This document shows, piece by piece, positions 53,376 through 62,529 of a stretch of 64,000 nucleotides of DNA. A model generated the notes under the pieces. The model was given only the letters and a program-made list of their open reading frames with translations. It was not told the origin of the DNA and made no database searches. Within the stretch, counting starts at the first letter, position 1, and every line of letters starts with the position of its first letter. This DNA is from Bacteroidota bacterium. Its GTDB lineage: Bacteria; Bacteroidota; Bacteroidia; Bacteroidales; VadinHA17. The translations under genes and the position numbers were made by a program. The stretch spans positions 186,001 through 250,000 of the forward strand of contig JAKPOU010000041.1 of assembly GCA_029547705.1 (NCBI GenBank), in the 5' to 3' direction.

Positions 53376-53596
53376 ATTACGTTTACACTATGGAAACAAG
53401 CGATAAATAATTTTAGTTTAAATTTATGAAATAAGTTTGTCAGTTACAAATCAATCTGCAGGGCACTTGGTTTTGCCGGTATTATGGTCGGTTTAATGGC
53501 TGACATCCCGGCCGCAAGGAAAGATTTTGCAGATAACGAAACCGGACCTTTTCCGCTTATCCGGGCCGTTAAATATCAGCCGGGAGGGCGGTCTTC
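53376..53596. other. Intergenic stretch upstream of the PorT-like gene
   Basis: About 220 bp between the PorT-like gene and the small membrane protein, both minus strand. No clear promoter consensus, hairpin with a T-tail or protein-like ORF was seen. Confidence 0.4.
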
Positions 53597-53770
53597 TTAT
53601 TTCTGCTGTTCCTGTCTGGGTGGCAGATACAAGACATCTTCCTTCATTCTTATGGTTTTTTCCCTCCGGTTTGAAATCACTACAATAAGTGTAATAATAA
53701 GTACAAGTATGATAAAGATCCGGAAAGGCACACTTTTTATCAGCTCGATCAGGAAATAATTCTTTTTCAT
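53597..53770 (-). CDS. Small single-pass membrane protein
   Basis: A 57-residue product starting MKKNYFLIELIKSVP, preceded by a purine-rich AAGAAG. One strong hydrophobic segment (FRIFIILVLIITLIVVI, about 18-33) is followed by a basic patch NRREKTIRM and a polar tail. The frame extends to 53815 with a less likely start. No family recognised; it may be real because the composition is typical of small inner-membrane proteins. Confidence 0.5.
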   Translation of the reverse strand: MKKNYFLIELIKSVPFRIFIILVLIITLIVVISNRREKTIRMKEDVLYLPPRQEQQK

Positions 53771-54075
53771 AAGAACTTCTTTATCAGTTAGGTATTTAAA
53801 ACGTAAAAATATCAAAGAAGAGAGAATAAAGCAAATATTTACTCATGCATATTGTTTTTACTCTTTATATTTGTTCCCGGATCACGTATTTGCCGTGCAT
53901 CAGGAAGGAACAACAGCCGGCCTGCGCTCAGGCGGTTTATCCGGATATCCGGGATATACAGTCTTTATTCCGCTATCCGGAATATTATATGTGTTTTACG
54001 GAGGAACCCGGCGTATGGTTGAGGAAGCCACGAAGGCCGGCAATGAAACGAAAAACGATATTCATATTTTAAAGA
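53771..54075. other. Leader region before the creatininase-family gene
   Basis: About 305 bp. TATATTTG at 53866-53873 fits the -7 pattern on the plus strand (about 203 bp before the start). Downstream is a GC-rich stretch with a 12-bp palindrome CCGGATATCCGG (53941-53952) and TATCCGG repeats. Two overlapping frames are open here but neither resembles a known protein. Confidence 0.45.
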
Positions 54076-54846
54076 ATGGAAATCATGAATACTTTTATCC
54101 TTGCGGAAAGTAACTGGAAAACACTACAGGATGCCCATATTGAGGTTGCAATACTTCCCTGGGGAGCTACGGAAGCCCACAACCTTCATCTTCCCTACAG
54201 CACCGACAATATTGAAACAGAGAGAATAGCAAGGGAGGCAGCCCGCAAGGCCTTTGAAAAAGGTGCTGAAATAATTGTCCTTCCTGTTATACCTTATGGA
54301 GTCAATACGGGCCAGTTGGATATCCGGATCAATATAAATATCAATCCGTCAACCCAGTTTGCAATCCTGAAAGACATCACTGATGTCCTTAACCGGCATG
54401 GTATCCGCAAATTTCTTATTGTCAACGGCCATGGAGGAAATGATTTCAAACAGATGATCAGGGAACTTGGTCCGCTTTTTCCGGAAATGTTTATAGCCAC
54501 CTGCAACTGGTATCAGGCAGTTGATCAGTCACGGTTCTTCGAGGCAGGTGGCGGGCACGCGGACGAGATGGAAACCAGCCTGATGCTCTTTCTTGAACCC
54601 GGACTGGTACTTCCTGTAGGGAATGCCGGGAAGGGGGACGCAAAAAAATTCAGAATAAAAGCACTTAATGAGAACTGGGCATGGTCGGAGCGCAAATGGT
54701 CGAGGGTTACTTCAGATACGGGTGTGGGTAATCCGTCGAAGGCAACAGGGGAAAAGGGCGAAAAATATTTCAATGCCGTGACCGACAGCTTGTGTGAACT
54801 GATTGTTGATCTCGCCCGAACCGATGTCAATGATATGTATGTTTAG
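54076..54846 (+). CDS. Creatininase-family hydrolase
   Basis: A 256-residue cytoplasmic protein (start ATG 54076 or 54085). Metal-binding positions of the creatininase/FAPy-deformylase/MftE family are visible: Glu33 and His35 in PWGATEAHNLHLP, Asp44 in YSTD, His119 in NGHGGN, and Glu164 in GGHADEMETS. The Glu that follows the His in true creatininase is a Gly here, as in most non-creatininase members. Expected reaction: hydrolysis of a cyclic amide or amidine, substrate unknown. It converges with rsmD, overlapping its end by 4 bp. Confidence 0.9.
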   Translation: MEIMNTFILAESNWKTLQDAHIEVAILPWGATEAHNLHLPYSTDNIETERIAREAARKAFEKGAEIIVLPVIPYGVNTGQLDIRINININPSTQFAILKDITDVLNRHGIRKFLIVNGHGGNDFKQMIRELGPLFPEMFIATCNWYQAVDQSRFFEAGGGHADEMETSLMLFLEPGLVLPVGNAGKGDAKKFRIKALNENWAWSERKWSRVTSDTGVGNPSKATGEKGEKYFNAVTDSLCELIVDLARTDVNDMYV

Positions 54847-55385
54847 GCCTGTTTCGTCCTGAAAAAACTGAAATTAACCCCTCCGTAATTTCTGTGGTCA
54901 AAGAATAATTCATGATTCCTGAAATTTACTTTTGCAGGATGTTCGATGATCAGCAGGCCTCCCGGTTTCAGTATATCCGATCCGGTCACAAGGGCGGGAA
55001 TTTCTTCGAGCCAGGACAGATTATAAGGCGGATCGGCAAATACAACGTCGTATTTTGCTTTACAGATTTTCAGATATGTACGTACATCAATATGAACGAC
55101 TTTGATATTTTCAAATCCAATATTGCCGATGATTTTTTTTATTCCGCTGACATTCTTGCGGTTCTGTTCAACAAGATGAACTCCGGCAGCTCCGCGGGAT
55201 GAAAACTCATAGCCTATACTGCCGGTGCCTGCAAATAGGTCAAGAACAAATGTTTCCTCAAAGTCAATTATATTATCAAGTATGTTGAACAGGCTTTCAC
55301 GTGCAAAATCCGTAGTCGGCCTGATTCTGAAACCGGTTGGAAGATCTATTCTCCTTCCCCTGTATTTGCCTCCTATAATCCGCAC
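54843..55385 (-). CDS. rsmD: 16S rRNA (guanine966-N2)-methyltransferase RsmD
   Basis: A 180-residue Rossmann methyltransferase. MRIIGGKYRGRRIDLP opens the family (start GTG 55385), then RPTTDFARESLFNIL, the SAM-binding DLFAGTGSIGYE (about 48-59), and the catalytic DPPYN near 113. It methylates G966 of 16S rRNA. Its start overlaps the end of the DUF3822 gene by 13 bp, the usual gene pair in Bacteroidota, and suggests coupling. Confidence 0.95.
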   Translation of the reverse strand: MRIIGGKYRGRRIDLPTGFRIRPTTDFARESLFNILDNIIDFEETFVLDLFAGTGSIGYEFSSRGAAGVHLVEQNRKNVSGIKKIIGNIGFENIKVVHIDVRTYLKICKAKYDVVFADPPYNLSWLEEIPALVTGSDILKPGGLLIIEHPAKVNFRNHELFFDHRNYGGVNFSFFRTKQA

Positions 55386-56218
55386 CTGCTTATACCGAAA
55401 AGACTGAGATACCGGTGAACCTCGAAGCTATTGAATATATAGCTGAAGGAAAAATTGCCCGAGGGTATCATGAATTTTATATTCCTCAGATATTCCTGAA
55501 CCCTTGAAGACAGTTCATCATGGCTGGAGGTGAGTCCGCTGAACCATACATTTTCCTCCCGTTTTACGCCCAGGGTTTTGCAGACGTTGAACAGATAATA
55601 CATTATATCGTTCATGTTCTTGTAAACAAAGGTATTGTAGAATTTCAGGGAACCCCGCTCAAGGACCAGGAGATTGAAGTAGTCTCTTTCAAGGTGAACC
55701 AGAACCAGCTGACCCGCTTCGTCCCTGCTCAGGTGCATAGCCTGATCAATCAGGGATGTTGCATGGTGGCACGGTTTTACTGAGGGAAAATACCTGCCGG
55801 TCAGGTCTGTAAGCCATTCAGGTACTGAAAAGATGACAAAAGCATCCGGGTCAGTGATTTTGTTGTACAGGATAATTTCATTTTCATCCTTTACCAGGTT
55901 CAGGCTGAAGTATTCTTCTTTCTTCAGGGGATCAAAAAGAGGGGAGGGGACAAGAGTGGACTTTGCTGAAGGCAGGATCAGATTTGTCTTCTTGAAACGG
56001 GCTGACAGAAAAGAATCGGAAATAATTATCTCTTCTGTTTTTTCAGCTGTCATAGCCTTATTCTCATCAGGATCCCGCGAACGGAGCAAAACATACCTGT
56101 TCCTTATGGTGTCAAGTATGCAGTAAGCAAATCCTGCAGTGCTTATCTGCATCGTTAATTCATAGTTTAAGGATGAGTTTATATCGAAAGTCTCATCAAT
56201 CAGGTCCTGTTCAGGCAT
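55373..56218 (-). CDS. DUF3822-family protein
   Basis: The ATG at 56218 gives a 281-residue protein (MPEQDLIDETFDIN...); the frame reaches a TTG at 56263 with a less likely prefix. The sequence pattern (ELTMQISTAGFAYCILD, FVYKNMNDIMYYLFNVCKTLGV, NIKFMIPSGNFSFSYIFNSFEVHRYLSLFG) is that of DUF3822, an ASKHA-like family that regularly precedes rsmD in this phylum. Function unknown. Cytoplasmic, no signal. Confidence 0.85.
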   Translation of the reverse strand: MPEQDLIDETFDINSSLNYELTMQISTAGFAYCILDTIRNRYVLLRSRDPDENKAMTAEKTEEIIISDSFLSARFKKTNLILPSAKSTLVPSPLFDPLKKEEYFSLNLVKDENEIILYNKITDPDAFVIFSVPEWLTDLTGRYFPSVKPCHHATSLIDQAMHLSRDEAGQLVLVHLERDYFNLLVLERGSLKFYNTFVYKNMNDIMYYLFNVCKTLGVKREENVWFSGLTSSHDELSSRVQEYLRNIKFMIPSGNFSFSYIFNSFEVHRYLSLFGISRCGL

Positions 56219-56361
56219 ATTTGTTTTTAAATTCTTGTACAGAATACTTAAGTTTACGGACAAAAATAGGAAAAATACACAAGCTCAACCGTGCTAGTTC
56301 ATAAATTGTGATTCAGGAAAATATCGGACGGCGGGCAGTATAGGCAGCCGGACAGAACAGG

Positions 56362-57777
56362 ATGCGTGACAGGATAATATATAAAAGTCTGTGTGAGAAT
56401 CTGGGGAATACTCCAACAGAGGATCAGGCCTCAGCTCTTGAAAAACTGGCTTCTTTCATCACTGACGGCAGGACGGAGTCAATCTTTCTTCTTACAGGGT
56501 ACGCGGGTACGGGTAAAACCAGTATTATCAGCACTGTTGTCAGAACCCTGGACAATCTGAGAATCAGATCCGTTCTTCTTGCACCAACAGGCAGGGCAGC
56601 CAAAGTTCTTGCGTCTCATGCCGGAAAGCAGGCTTTTACAATTCACAAGAAGATATACCGTCAGAGGTCCCTTAAGGACGGTACGGGCAGTTTTGTTCTT
56701 GACAGAAATCTGAGCCGCAATACATATTTTCTAGTGGATGAATCCTCCATGATTTCAAATATTGCTGCAGAAAGTACGGTTTTCGGCAGCGGCAGGCTCC
56801 TGGATGATCTGCTGGAATATGTTTATTCAGGAACGGACTGCAGGCTCATCCTTGTAGGGGACGATGCCCAGCTTCCCCCAGTAGGTGCGGTTATCAGCCC
56901 GGCACTGGACCGGGCGGTTCTGGAAGGATATGGTTTCGGCCTCATAACGGCAGAGCTCCGGCAAGTGGTCCGGCAAAGCGAATCGTCAGGCGTGCTTATG
57001 AATGCCACAGGCATCAGATTGCAGGTGAGTGAGGGCAGACTGGATCATCCTTCCCTGGACTGCAGGAATTACAGGGATATTGTCAGGATAAGCGGCGAGG
57101 ATCTGATTGAGGAACTATCCGGCTCATACGGAGCATGCGGGCTGGAAGGGACTATCGTGATTGTCAATTCCAACAGGCAGGCCAACAGGTATAACCAGGG
57201 AATAAGAAACAGGATTTTTTTCAGGGAAGAGGAAATCTGTGCCGGGGATATCGTTATGATAGTCAGGAATAATTACAGTCTGATGGAAGAAGATGAGTCA
57301 GGTCCGGGTTTTATTGCAAACGGGGATATCGCCGAGATCAGAAGAATAAGAAAATATGAGGAACGCTATGGTTTCCGCTTTGCTGAGATGATGCTCTGGT
57401 TCCCTGATTATGATTATGAACTTGAGTCACTGGTATTGCTGGATGTGCTTCATCTTGATTCTCCTTCACTGCCTGCAGACAGGAACAAGGAACTGTTCCA
57501 CAGCATTCTGGAGGATTACCAGCATATCAGGACAAAAGGGAAACAATATACGGCTGTGCGGGAGGACCGGTATTTCAATGCCCTACAGATCAAATTCGCC
57601 TACGCGGTAACCTGTCATAAGGCCCAGGGAGGCCAGTGGGAGAGAGTGTTCATTGACCAGGGCATGTTCAACCGGGCCGAAATAAGCCTTGATTATCTGA
57701 GATGGTTTTATACAGCTCTCACCAGGTCGACCGGAAAGGTATACCTGGTAAATTTCAGTGATGATTTCTTCATCTGA
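56362..57777 (+). CDS. RecD-like superfamily 1 DNA helicase
   Basis: A 471-residue protein. Walker A GYAGTGKTS (Gly46-Lys52-Thr53), Walker B-type VDES (Asp126-Glu127), GDDAQLPPVG (motif III), and the C-terminal UvrD_C_2-type YAVTCHKAQGGQW are all present. ATP-dependent helicase or AAA_30-type ATPase likely acting in DNA repair. It is shorter than RecD2 and lacks its N-terminal region. It is divergent from DUF3822 (about 140-bp gap) and convergent with yjbQ. Confidence 0.92.
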   Translation: MRDRIIYKSLCENLGNTPTEDQASALEKLASFITDGRTESIFLLTGYAGTGKTSIISTVVRTLDNLRIRSVLLAPTGRAAKVLASHAGKQAFTIHKKIYRQRSLKDGTGSFVLDRNLSRNTYFLVDESSMISNIAAESTVFGSGRLLDDLLEYVYSGTDCRLILVGDDAQLPPVGAVISPALDRAVLEGYGFGLITAELRQVVRQSESSGVLMNATGIRLQVSEGRLDHPSLDCRNYRDIVRISGEDLIEELSGSYGACGLEGTIVIVNSNRQANRYNQGIRNRIFFREEEICAGDIVMIVRNNYSLMEEDESGPGFIANGDIAEIRRIRKYEERYGFRFAEMMLWFPDYDYELESLVLLDVLHLDSPSLPADRNKELFHSILEDYQHIRTKGKQYTAVREDRYFNALQIKFAYAVTCHKAQGGQWERVFIDQGMFNRAEISLDYLRWFYTALTRSTGKVYLVNFSDDFFI

Positions 57778-57794
57778 ACCCTGAAAAGGGGGTT

Positions 57795-58211
57795 TTATTC
57801 ACCAATTATTTTAACAAGTACTCTCTTTCTTCTCTTTCCGTCGAATTCACCATAGAAAATTTGTTCCCACGGGCCGAAATCCAGTTTTCCGCTGCTCACA
57901 GCCACAACGGCCTCACGGCCCATAATGCTGCGTTTTAAATGAGCATCGGCATTATCCTCAAAACTGTTATGCCTGTACTGGCTGTGTGGTTTCTCTGGTG
58001 CCAGCTTTTCCAGCCATACCTCAAGATCGTGGTGCAATCCCGACTCATCATCATTGATGAACACAGAGCTGGTGATGTGCATTGCGCTGACAACAATGAT
58101 TCCTTCCCTGATCCCTGATTCTTCCAGACATTTTTCCACCTGACCCGTGATGTTGATAAATGCCCTTCTTGCCGGTGTTTCGAACCAGAGTTCCCTGCGA
58201 TATGATTTCAT
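57795..58211 (-). CDS. yjbQ: YjbQ/UPF0047-family protein
   Basis: The ATG at 58211 gives a 138-residue protein, normal for the family; the frame extends to 58322 with an unlikely prefix. Conserved features: [103 protein letters not shown]. Reported side activity is thiamine-phosphate synthase; the native role is unclear. It is the last gene of the ugd-rfb-phosphohexomutase series. Confidence 0.93.
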   Translation of the reverse strand: MKSYRRELWFETPARRAFINITGQVEKCLEESGIREGIIVVSAMHITSSVFINDDESGLHHDLEVWLEKLAPEKPHSQYRHNSFEDNADAHLKRSIMGREAVVAVSSGKLDFGPWEQIFYGEFDGKRRKRVLVKIIGE

Positions 58212-58328
58212 GCTTACTGTTGTTTGTTTGTTTATTTCCTGATCAGATCTGTAAAAAATAGTTCCGGCATTTTTTACCGGGCTCAGTCCAATTTCCAAAA
58301 TCCCCATCGTAACTGATGCCACGCAGGA

Positions 58329-60062
58329 TCAGTTCAATTTCATATCAGTGATTATGCCTTCAATTCTTCTGTCAAGAAGCAGGATCGTTTCTTCGAATTT
58401 TTCCGCAGATTCAAGCGCAGTGTTCACACTGAAATAAAATTTGATTTTCGGTTCTGTTCCGGAGGGACGCACTGAAATTTTACTTCCGTCCTCCAGAAAA
58501 AACTGGAGCACATCCGACCTCAGCAGATTCAGATTTGTTTTCTTGCCTGTCAGACAATCAGTTGAAACAAGCGACTCGTAATCATCAATTTTTACAACCC
58601 TGCTTTTGTTAATTATTTCAGGAGGATTGTTTCTGTACGACATCATCATGGCTTTTATTTCATCAGCTCCTTCCTTGCCCTTCCTGACAATGTTGACAAG
58701 TTTTTCCAGGAATAATCCGTATTCGAGATATATATCCAGCAGGAGATCGTACAGTGATTTCCCCTTGCTCCTTGCCCATGCAGCAATCTCGGCAACCAGT
58801 GCACATGATGCAACTGCATCCTTGTCCCTTACATAATCGCCGGGCAGAAAGCCATAGCTTTCCTCACCGCCTCCGATGTATTTTTTCTTTCCTTCGAGCT
58901 TCCTCATCAGTTCAGCGAAGAACTTGAATCCGGTCAGGACGTTGAAGCATTCAACCTTGTGTTTTTCAGCAATCTTGTCAATCAGGTCGCTCGTAACTAT
59001 GGTTTTGACAATATATTCATTGCCCTTATACTTATCCTTTTCCCCGTATTGCGACAGTATGTAATGGATCAGCAGTACGGCAGTCTGATTCCCGTTCAGA
59101 AGAATAAACTCACCTTCCCTGTTTCTGCATGCAATTCCAAGTCTGTCAGCATCGGGATCCGTTGCAATAACAAGCTCTGCCCCTGTGGTTTCTGCTTTGT
59201 CAATGGCCATTTTCAGTGCATCTGGTTCTTCAGGATTGGGTGATCTGACAGTGGGGAAATTCCCGTCAACGATATCCTGTTCCGGAACATTGATGATATT
59301 GGTAAAACCAAACAGCTTAAGGGCTGATGGTACCAGCCTGACTCCTGTTCCGTGAATGGGTGTGTAAACTATACCCATATCACTGTGTTCTCTGATGATT
59401 TCCGGGTTAAGGCTCATTTTAAGGACTTCCTCAAGAAATGCATCATCGGTTTCCTTTCCGATAATCCGGATATTCTGCTTGTTTCCCCCGAATTTTATTT
59501 CGTTTACTGATTTTATTCTGCGAACTTCCTCAATTATACCGGAATCGTGGGGTGCCACAACCTGTCCGCCATCGTTCCAGTAGGCCTTGTAACCATTATA
59601 TTCCGGAGGATTATGTGAAGCCGTTATCACAATCCCGCTCTGACATTTGTAATGACGGATTGCGAACGACAGTTCGGGTGTGGGTCTGAGGGCCTCGAAA
59701 AGGAAAACCTCAAAACCGTTGGCCGAGAATATGTCCGCAGCCGTTTCGGCAAAATAGCGGCTGTTGTTCCTGCAGTCGTGGGCGATTGCGACGCGTATTC
59801 CCTTACCGCCGCATTGTTTTATTATATAGTTTGATAGACCCTGGGTTGCCATTCCCATGGTATAAATATTCATTCTGTTGGTTCCGGCACCCATGATTCC
59901 CCTTAATCCTCCGGTTCCGAATTCCAGGTCCTGGTAGAAGGAATCCACCAGTTTCTTTTCATCTTTTTCAAGCATTTCCCTTACTTCCCTGCGGGTTGCT
60001 TCATTGAATTCACTGCCAAGCCATATTCCGGCCCTCTTCCTGATTTCTTCAATTGATAACAT
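58329..60062 (-). CDS. Phosphoglucomutase/phosphomannomutase family (alpha-D-phosphohexomutase)
   Basis: The ATG at 60062 gives a 577-residue protein (MLSIEEIRKRAGIWL), the usual length; the frame runs to 60131. Phosphoserine loop TASHNPPEYNGYK (Ser149), metal loop DPDADR, sugar loop GGEESYGF and the C-terminal RPSGTEPKIKFYF phosphate-binding loop are all present. It converts glucose-1-phosphate and glucose-6-phosphate (or the mannose analogues), feeding the nucleotide-sugar genes upstream of it. rfbD begins 24 bp before the extended frame, so it is probably part of the operon. Confidence 0.95.
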   Translation of the reverse strand: MLSIEEIRKRAGIWLGSEFNEATRREVREMLEKDEKKLVDSFYQDLEFGTGGLRGIMGAGTNRMNIYTMGMATQGLSNYIIKQCGGKGIRVAIAHDCRNNSRYFAETAADIFSANGFEVFLFEALRPTPELSFAIRHYKCQSGIVITASHNPPEYNGYKAYWNDGGQVVAPHDSGIIEEVRRIKSVNEIKFGGNKQNIRIIGKETDDAFLEEVLKMSLNPEIIREHSDMGIVYTPIHGTGVRLVPSALKLFGFTNIINVPEQDIVDGNFPTVRSPNPEEPDALKMAIDKAETTGAELVIATDPDADRLGIACRNREGEFILLNGNQTAVLLIHYILSQYGEKDKYKGNEYIVKTIVTSDLIDKIAEKHKVECFNVLTGFKFFAELMRKLEGKKKYIGGGEESYGFLPGDYVRDKDAVASCALVAEIAAWARSKGKSLYDLLLDIYLEYGLFLEKLVNIVRKGKEGADEIKAMMMSYRNNPPEIINKSRVVKIDDYESLVSTDCLTGKKTNLNLLRSDVLQFFLEDGSKISVRPSGTEPKIKFYFSVNTALESAEKFEETILLLDRRIEGIITDMKLN

Positions 60063-60155
60063 GTGAAAGGTTATTTGATTTCTGTTGTAATAATAAGTAA
60101 ATTTTCCTGAATGATCCGCCTGTTTTTGCATCCGCTTACTGCGGAAGTGTTATTT

Positions 60156-61022
60156 TTATACAAGTAATCCCAGGCATTTCTTCATACTGCTCCTCCAGTG
60201 GGGGATGGCAAGACCATATTTTTCCTTTATTTTTCCCTTGTCAAGTACGGAATATGAAGGTCTTTGTGCAAGCATGGGATACCGGGAGGAAAGGACCGGA
60301 ACGATGCGGCATGCCAGGCCGGCTTCCCTGACCACTTCCTCAGCAAAATCGTACCAGCTGCAGACACCTTCGTTTGAATAATGGTATATGCCGGGACTGT
60401 AAGTGGTCTTGTTGCGTATTACTCCTGAGACAATAGCCAGGACCGCTTCTGCCAGGTCGGCTGCATAGGTGGGTGTCCCAACCTGGTCAAACACAACGTT
60501 GAGTGATTCATTTTCCCGCGCCTTCCTCAGAATGGTTTTGACAAAATTTGTTCCGAAAGATGAATACAGCCAGGATGTCCGGATAATCATTGAAGCATGA
60601 TGAGTCAGCGCTGCTTTTTCACCTGCCAGTTTTGACATGCCGTAGGCATTTATGGGACCGGGTTCTGAAAATTCATTATAGGGCTGGCAGGACATGCCGC
60701 TGAAAACATAGTCCGTTGAAAAATGAATGAATCTGCATTCAGTGCTTCTGATTGCTTCCGCAATATGGCTTACAGCGGCTCTGTTTACGAGATCAGCCGT
60801 GGCTGAATCCTCTTCAGCCTTGTCTACCTGATTGTAGGCCGCACAGTTTATTATCCAGTCGGGATTGGTATTTCTGATGAAATCACTTGTTTTTGCCTTA
60901 TCGCCTATATCGAGTGTATCGATATCCGTGAAGATAAAGTCATATCCGTAGTAATTTCCGGATGCAGTTCTCAGTTCACTGCCCAGCTGGCCGCCGGCCC
61001 CGGTAATCAGTATTACTGCCAT
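60156..61022 (-). CDS. rfbD: dTDP-4-dehydrorhamnose reductase
   Basis: A 288-residue extended SDR protein. GAGGQLGSEL (7-16) is the NAD(P) motif; the catalytic YGMSK (in NAYGMSKLAGE) follows; WYDFAEEVV and RPSYSVLDKGKI are typical of RmlD. It reduces dTDP-4-dehydro-L-rhamnose to dTDP-L-rhamnose for O-antigen or surface polysaccharide. 15 bp after rfbC. Confidence 0.96.
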   Translation of the reverse strand: MAVILITGAGGQLGSELRTASGNYYGYDFIFTDIDTLDIGDKAKTSDFIRNTNPDWIINCAAYNQVDKAEEDSATADLVNRAAVSHIAEAIRSTECRFIHFSTDYVFSGMSCQPYNEFSEPGPINAYGMSKLAGEKAALTHHASMIIRTSWLYSSFGTNFVKTILRKARENESLNVVFDQVGTPTYAADLAEAVLAIVSGVIRNKTTYSPGIYHYSNEGVCSWYDFAEEVVREAGLACRIVPVLSSRYPMLAQRPSYSVLDKGKIKEKYGLAIPHWRSSMKKCLGLLV

Positions 61023-61037
61023 GAAACTTAAGATCAG

Positions 61038-61586
61038 TTAGAAATTATTATCCGCATCCCTGAAAAGGGGATTTCTTGTATCCTTTTCACTCAGTATCGG
61101 TTTGATATTCCCGATATGCCAGTCAATGCCCAGGTCGGGATCATCAAGCGCTATCCCCCTTTCTGAAGCATTATTGTAGAGATTGTCGGTTTTATACAGA
61201 ATGATTGCAAGCTCGCTTAATACGGAGAAGCCATGGGCAAAGCCCCTTGGAATGAAAAGCTGTGTCTTGCTTCCCGAATCAAGTTCAATGCCATACCATT
61301 TTCCGTATGTTGGTGAATCCTTTCTCAGGTCGAGGGCAACGTCAAAAATCCTTCCTTCAATTACCCTGATAAGCTTTGCCTGGTCGTAAGGCCTGAGCTG
61401 ATAGTGAAGCCCTCTTATAACCCCTTTCGAAGATCTGGATTCATTGTCCTGTATCGGCATGAAATGTATACCCGCATTTCTGTAGGTATCCTGGTTATAA
61501 CTTTCAAAGAAATAACCCCTTTTGTCAGAATAAACTGTCGGCTTAATGACGAAAAGATCCTTGAATCCGGTATGAATAATTTCCAT
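61038..61586 (-). CDS. rfbC: dTDP-4-dehydrorhamnose 3,5-epimerase
   Basis: A 182-residue cupin-fold epimerase. GYFFESYNQ, RGLHYQ (catalytic base His61), DLRKDSPTYGKWYGIELDS, LFIPRGFAHGFSVLSE and a downstream YKTDNLYN are all present. It epimerises dTDP-4-dehydro-6-deoxyglucose at C3 and C5. It lies 14 bp after rfbA. Confidence 0.96.
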   Translation of the reverse strand: MEIIHTGFKDLFVIKPTVYSDKRGYFFESYNQDTYRNAGIHFMPIQDNESRSSKGVIRGLHYQLRPYDQAKLIRVIEGRIFDVALDLRKDSPTYGKWYGIELDSGSKTQLFIPRGFAHGFSVLSELAIILYKTDNLYNNASERGIALDDPDLGIDWHIGNIKPILSEKDTRNPLFRDADNNF

Positions 61587-61600
61587 TCAGATCAGTTTTT

Positions 61601-62494
61601 CTATTTCATTATGTCCGGTCCGGAGATTTCTTCCGAGGCTATTCTCATCAGGTATTTTCCGTACTGGCTGTTTTTTATGGGTTCTGCCAGGGATAACAGC
61701 TGATTTTTGTCAATGAATCCTCTTTTATAGGCTATTTCCTCGATGCATGATGCCTTCAGGCTTTGCCTGTGTTCGAGGGTGGCTATGAAGTTCGAGGCCT
61801 GCAGGAGACTCTCAAATGTTCCTGTATCGAGCCATGCCATTCCCCGGCCCATGATCCTGACCGTAAGTTTTCCTTCTTCAAGGTATAACCTGTTGAGGTC
61901 GGTTATTTCGAGTTCTCCCCTGGGAGAGGGTTTCAGTGACCGGGCCTTGCTTACCACAGTATTGTCATAAAAATACAGGCCGGTGACAGCATAGTTTGAT
62001 TTTGGCCTGGCCGGTTTTTCCTCGATTGTTACAGCCCTTCCGCTGCTGTCGAATTCCACAACTCCATAACGTTCAGGGTCGGTAACATAATATCCGAATA
62101 CACAGGCTCCGTCATCCAGCCTTGCCGTATTGCGGAGCACGTCCCCGAACCCGTGACCGTAAAAAATATTATCACCAAGTATCATGCAGACCGGATCATT
62201 TCCTATGAATTCATCTCCCAGGATAAAGGCCTGGGCCAGACCGTCGGGTGAGGGCTGCTCGATATAGCTGAATTCAAGGCCTATTGATTTTCCGTCACCC
62301 AGAAGGTTCCTGAACGAAGGCAGGTCACGGGGTGTTGAAATGACCAGTATTTCCCTGATACCTGCAAGCATCAGTACTGAAAGCGGGTAATAAATCATCG
62401 GCTTGTCATAAACGGGTAACAACTGTTTCGATATCGTGTTGGTTATCGGATGCAGTCTGCTTCCCGACCCTCCTGCCAGAATAATTCCTTTCAT
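61601..62494 (-). CDS. rfbA: Glucose-1-phosphate thymidylyltransferase
   Basis: A 297-residue RmlA-type nucleotidyltransferase. [13 protein letters not shown] (6-18), [41 protein letters not shown] and [11 protein letters not shown] are the hallmark segments. It makes dTDP-glucose from glucose-1-phosphate and dTTP, the first step of dTDP-rhamnose. It follows ugd by 35 bp. Confidence 0.96.
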   Translation of the reverse strand: MKGIILAGGSGSRLHPITNTISKQLLPVYDKPMIYYPLSVLMLAGIREILVISTPRDLPSFRNLLGDGKSIGLEFSYIEQPSPDGLAQAFILGDEFIGNDPVCMILGDNIFYGHGFGDVLRNTARLDDGACVFGYYVTDPERYGVVEFDSSGRAVTIEEKPARPKSNYAVTGLYFYDNTVVSKARSLKPSPRGELEITDLNRLYLEEGKLTVRIMGRGMAWLDTGTFESLLQASNFIATLEHRQSLKASCIEEIAYKRGFIDKNQLLSLAEPIKNSQYGKYLMRIASEEISGPDIMK

Positions 62495-62529
62495 GTATTT
62501 TCCCTTTTGCTGTTTATTCAGTGAATATA

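Noticed and set aside
53871..54113. 80-codon plus-strand frame before the creatininase-family gene
   Set aside because: It starts at TTG, overlaps the creatininase start in another frame, and the product has no recognisable pattern.
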